Assembly (NCBI GenBank): GCA_900078775.1
Contig: LT549889.1
Coordinates: forward strand, 5,828,001 to 5,892,000
Length of the DNA: 64,000 bases
Direction: 5' to 3'
Source of the DNA: Mycolicibacterium aurum
GTDB taxonomy: Bacteria > Actinomycetota > Actinomycetes > Mycobacteriales > Mycobacteriaceae
Shown here piece by piece: positions 63,322 to 64,000 of this stretch (position 1 is the first letter of the stretch; every line of letters begins with the position of its first letter). The notes below the pieces were generated by a model. The model worked only from the letters and a program-made list of their open reading frames with translations, was not told the origin of the DNA and did not search any database. A program made the translations under genes and the position numbers.

Positions 63322-64000
63322 CCGCCGGCAGTCCGAGCCGGATTCACCCGCGCGTGCGCCGCGCGGTTCAGGGCTGGATCGACGGCCTGACCCGGATCGG
63401 GACCCAGGCGCAGTTCTACTTCCAAACTCTGGGCTCGATCAAGGACGTCGTCATCCACTACAAGGTGGAGTTGTTCCGGCTGATCGCCCAGATGAGTTTG
63501 GGTGTCGGAGCGTTGGCCGTGGTCGGCGGCACCGTGGTGATCGTCGGCTTCCTGACGCTGTCCACCGGTGCGCTGGTCGCGGTGCAGGGCTACAACCAGT
63601 TCGCGGAGGTCGGCGTCGAGGCATTGACCGGATTCGCCTCGGCGTATTTCAACGTCCGGTTGATCGGGCCGGTCATCGCGGGCATCGGTCTGGCCGCCAC
63701 CATCGGCGCCGGCGCCACCGCACAACTCGGTGCCATGCGGATCAACGAAGAGATCGATGCGCTGGAAGTGATGGGGGTGCGGTCGATCGCCTACCTCGCC
63801 TCCAGTCGGGTGCTTGCCGGTGTCATCGTGGTGATCCCGCTGTACTGCGTGGCCGTGCTGTCGGCGTTCTGGGCGGCCCGGTTCGGCACCATTTTCATCT
63901 ACGGCCAGTCCTCCGGGGTGTATGACCACTACTTCCTGACCTTCCTGAACAAGACCGACATCATCTGGTCCTTCTTCCAGGCCGTCGTGATGGCGGTGGT
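63318..64000 (+). CDS. yrbEB: YrbEB permease of the second mce operon, cut by the window end
   Basis: At least 227 residues from GTG 63318 (VTAGSPSRIHPRVRRAVQGW), overlapping the yrbEA stop. GATAQLGAMRINEEIDALEVMGV is the YrbEB signature. The remaining C-terminus and the mce genes expected next lie beyond 64000. Confidence 0.92.
   Translation, partial: MTAGSPSRIHPRVRRAVQGWIDGLTRIGTQAQFYFQTLGSIKDVVIHYKVELFRLIAQMSLGVGALAVVGGTVVIVGFLTLSTGALVAVQGYNQFAEVGVEALTGFASAYFNVRLIGPVIAGIGLAATIGAGATAQLGAMRINEEIDALEVMGVRSIAYLASSRVLAGVIVVIPLYCVAVLSAFWAARFGTIFIYGQSSGVYDHYFLTFLNKTDIIWSFFQAVVMAV

Overview
The window is high-GC DNA from a Mycobacterium-type actinobacterium, most likely a fast-growing environmental species (Mycolicibacterium). 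The evidence is two mce/yrbE loci, the gene order menJ-grcC1-htpX-gpsA (as in Rv0561c to Rv0564c of M. tuberculosis), yajQ, the fadA/fadB pair, a FadE5-type acyl-CoA dehydrogenase and many TetR, SDR, acyl-CoA ligase, P450 and monooxygenase genes. Family calls come from reading the translated sequence. No database search was run.

Layout. 0-7.3 kb: an MpaB-type oxygenase divergent from a two-domain TetR regulator, then menaquinone and isoprenoid genes (menJ, grcC1), htpX, a small secreted protein and gpsA. 7.3-18.7 kb: a complete mce operon (yrbEA, yrbEB, mceA-F, an Mce-associated protein, a secreted MPT64-like protein and a small Phd-like protein), with most genes overlapping by 1-8 bases. It lies between gpsA and yajQ. 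19.2-28.9 kb: a 9.5-kb integrative element in the 3' half of tRNA-Tyr, bounded by a 69-bp direct repeat. It encodes an integrase, a repressor, a small HTH protein, a P-loop replication-type protein, a scaffold-like protein and an HK97-type capsid protein. It has no recognisable terminase, portal or tail genes, so it resembles a phage satellite (phiRv1/phiRv2-like) rather than a full prophage. Its right end carries a two-gene cassette that I read as a Pycsar anti-phage system (pycC cyclase and pycTM membrane effector). 28.9-33.5 kb: a frameshifted PIN toxin with its antitoxin, a Ser/Thr kinase and small secreted proteins. 33.6-44.6 kb: an eight-gene acyl-CoA catabolic operon (SDR, enoyl-CoA hydratase, DUF7064-like, acyl-CoA ligase, acyl-CoA dehydrogenase, SDR, phosphotransferase, DUF6285), a second two-domain TetR regulator and a FadE5-like dehydrogenase. 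44.6-53.5 kb: an AbiEi/DUF559 protein between two related 46-bp palindromic repeats, an ADP-forming acyl-CoA ligase, an HSL-type esterase, a secreted histidine phosphatase with an acidic tail, a flavin monooxygenase-like protein and an AMP-forming ligase. 53.5-64 kb: fadB, fadA, a Baeyer-Villiger-type monooxygenase, a shrunken luciferase-like protein, a ferredoxin-reductase, a P450 and the first two genes of a second mce operon, which runs off the end.

The chromosomal genes describe a lipid or steroid-like import and degradation lifestyle: Mce transporters bring in hydrophobic substrates, P450 and monooxygenases oxidise them, and ligases, dehydrogenases, hydratases and thiolase run beta-oxidation under TetR control. 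Three genes (grcC1, mceA and the PIN toxin) appear to lack one base each, so real frameshifts and assembly errors both need to be considered.
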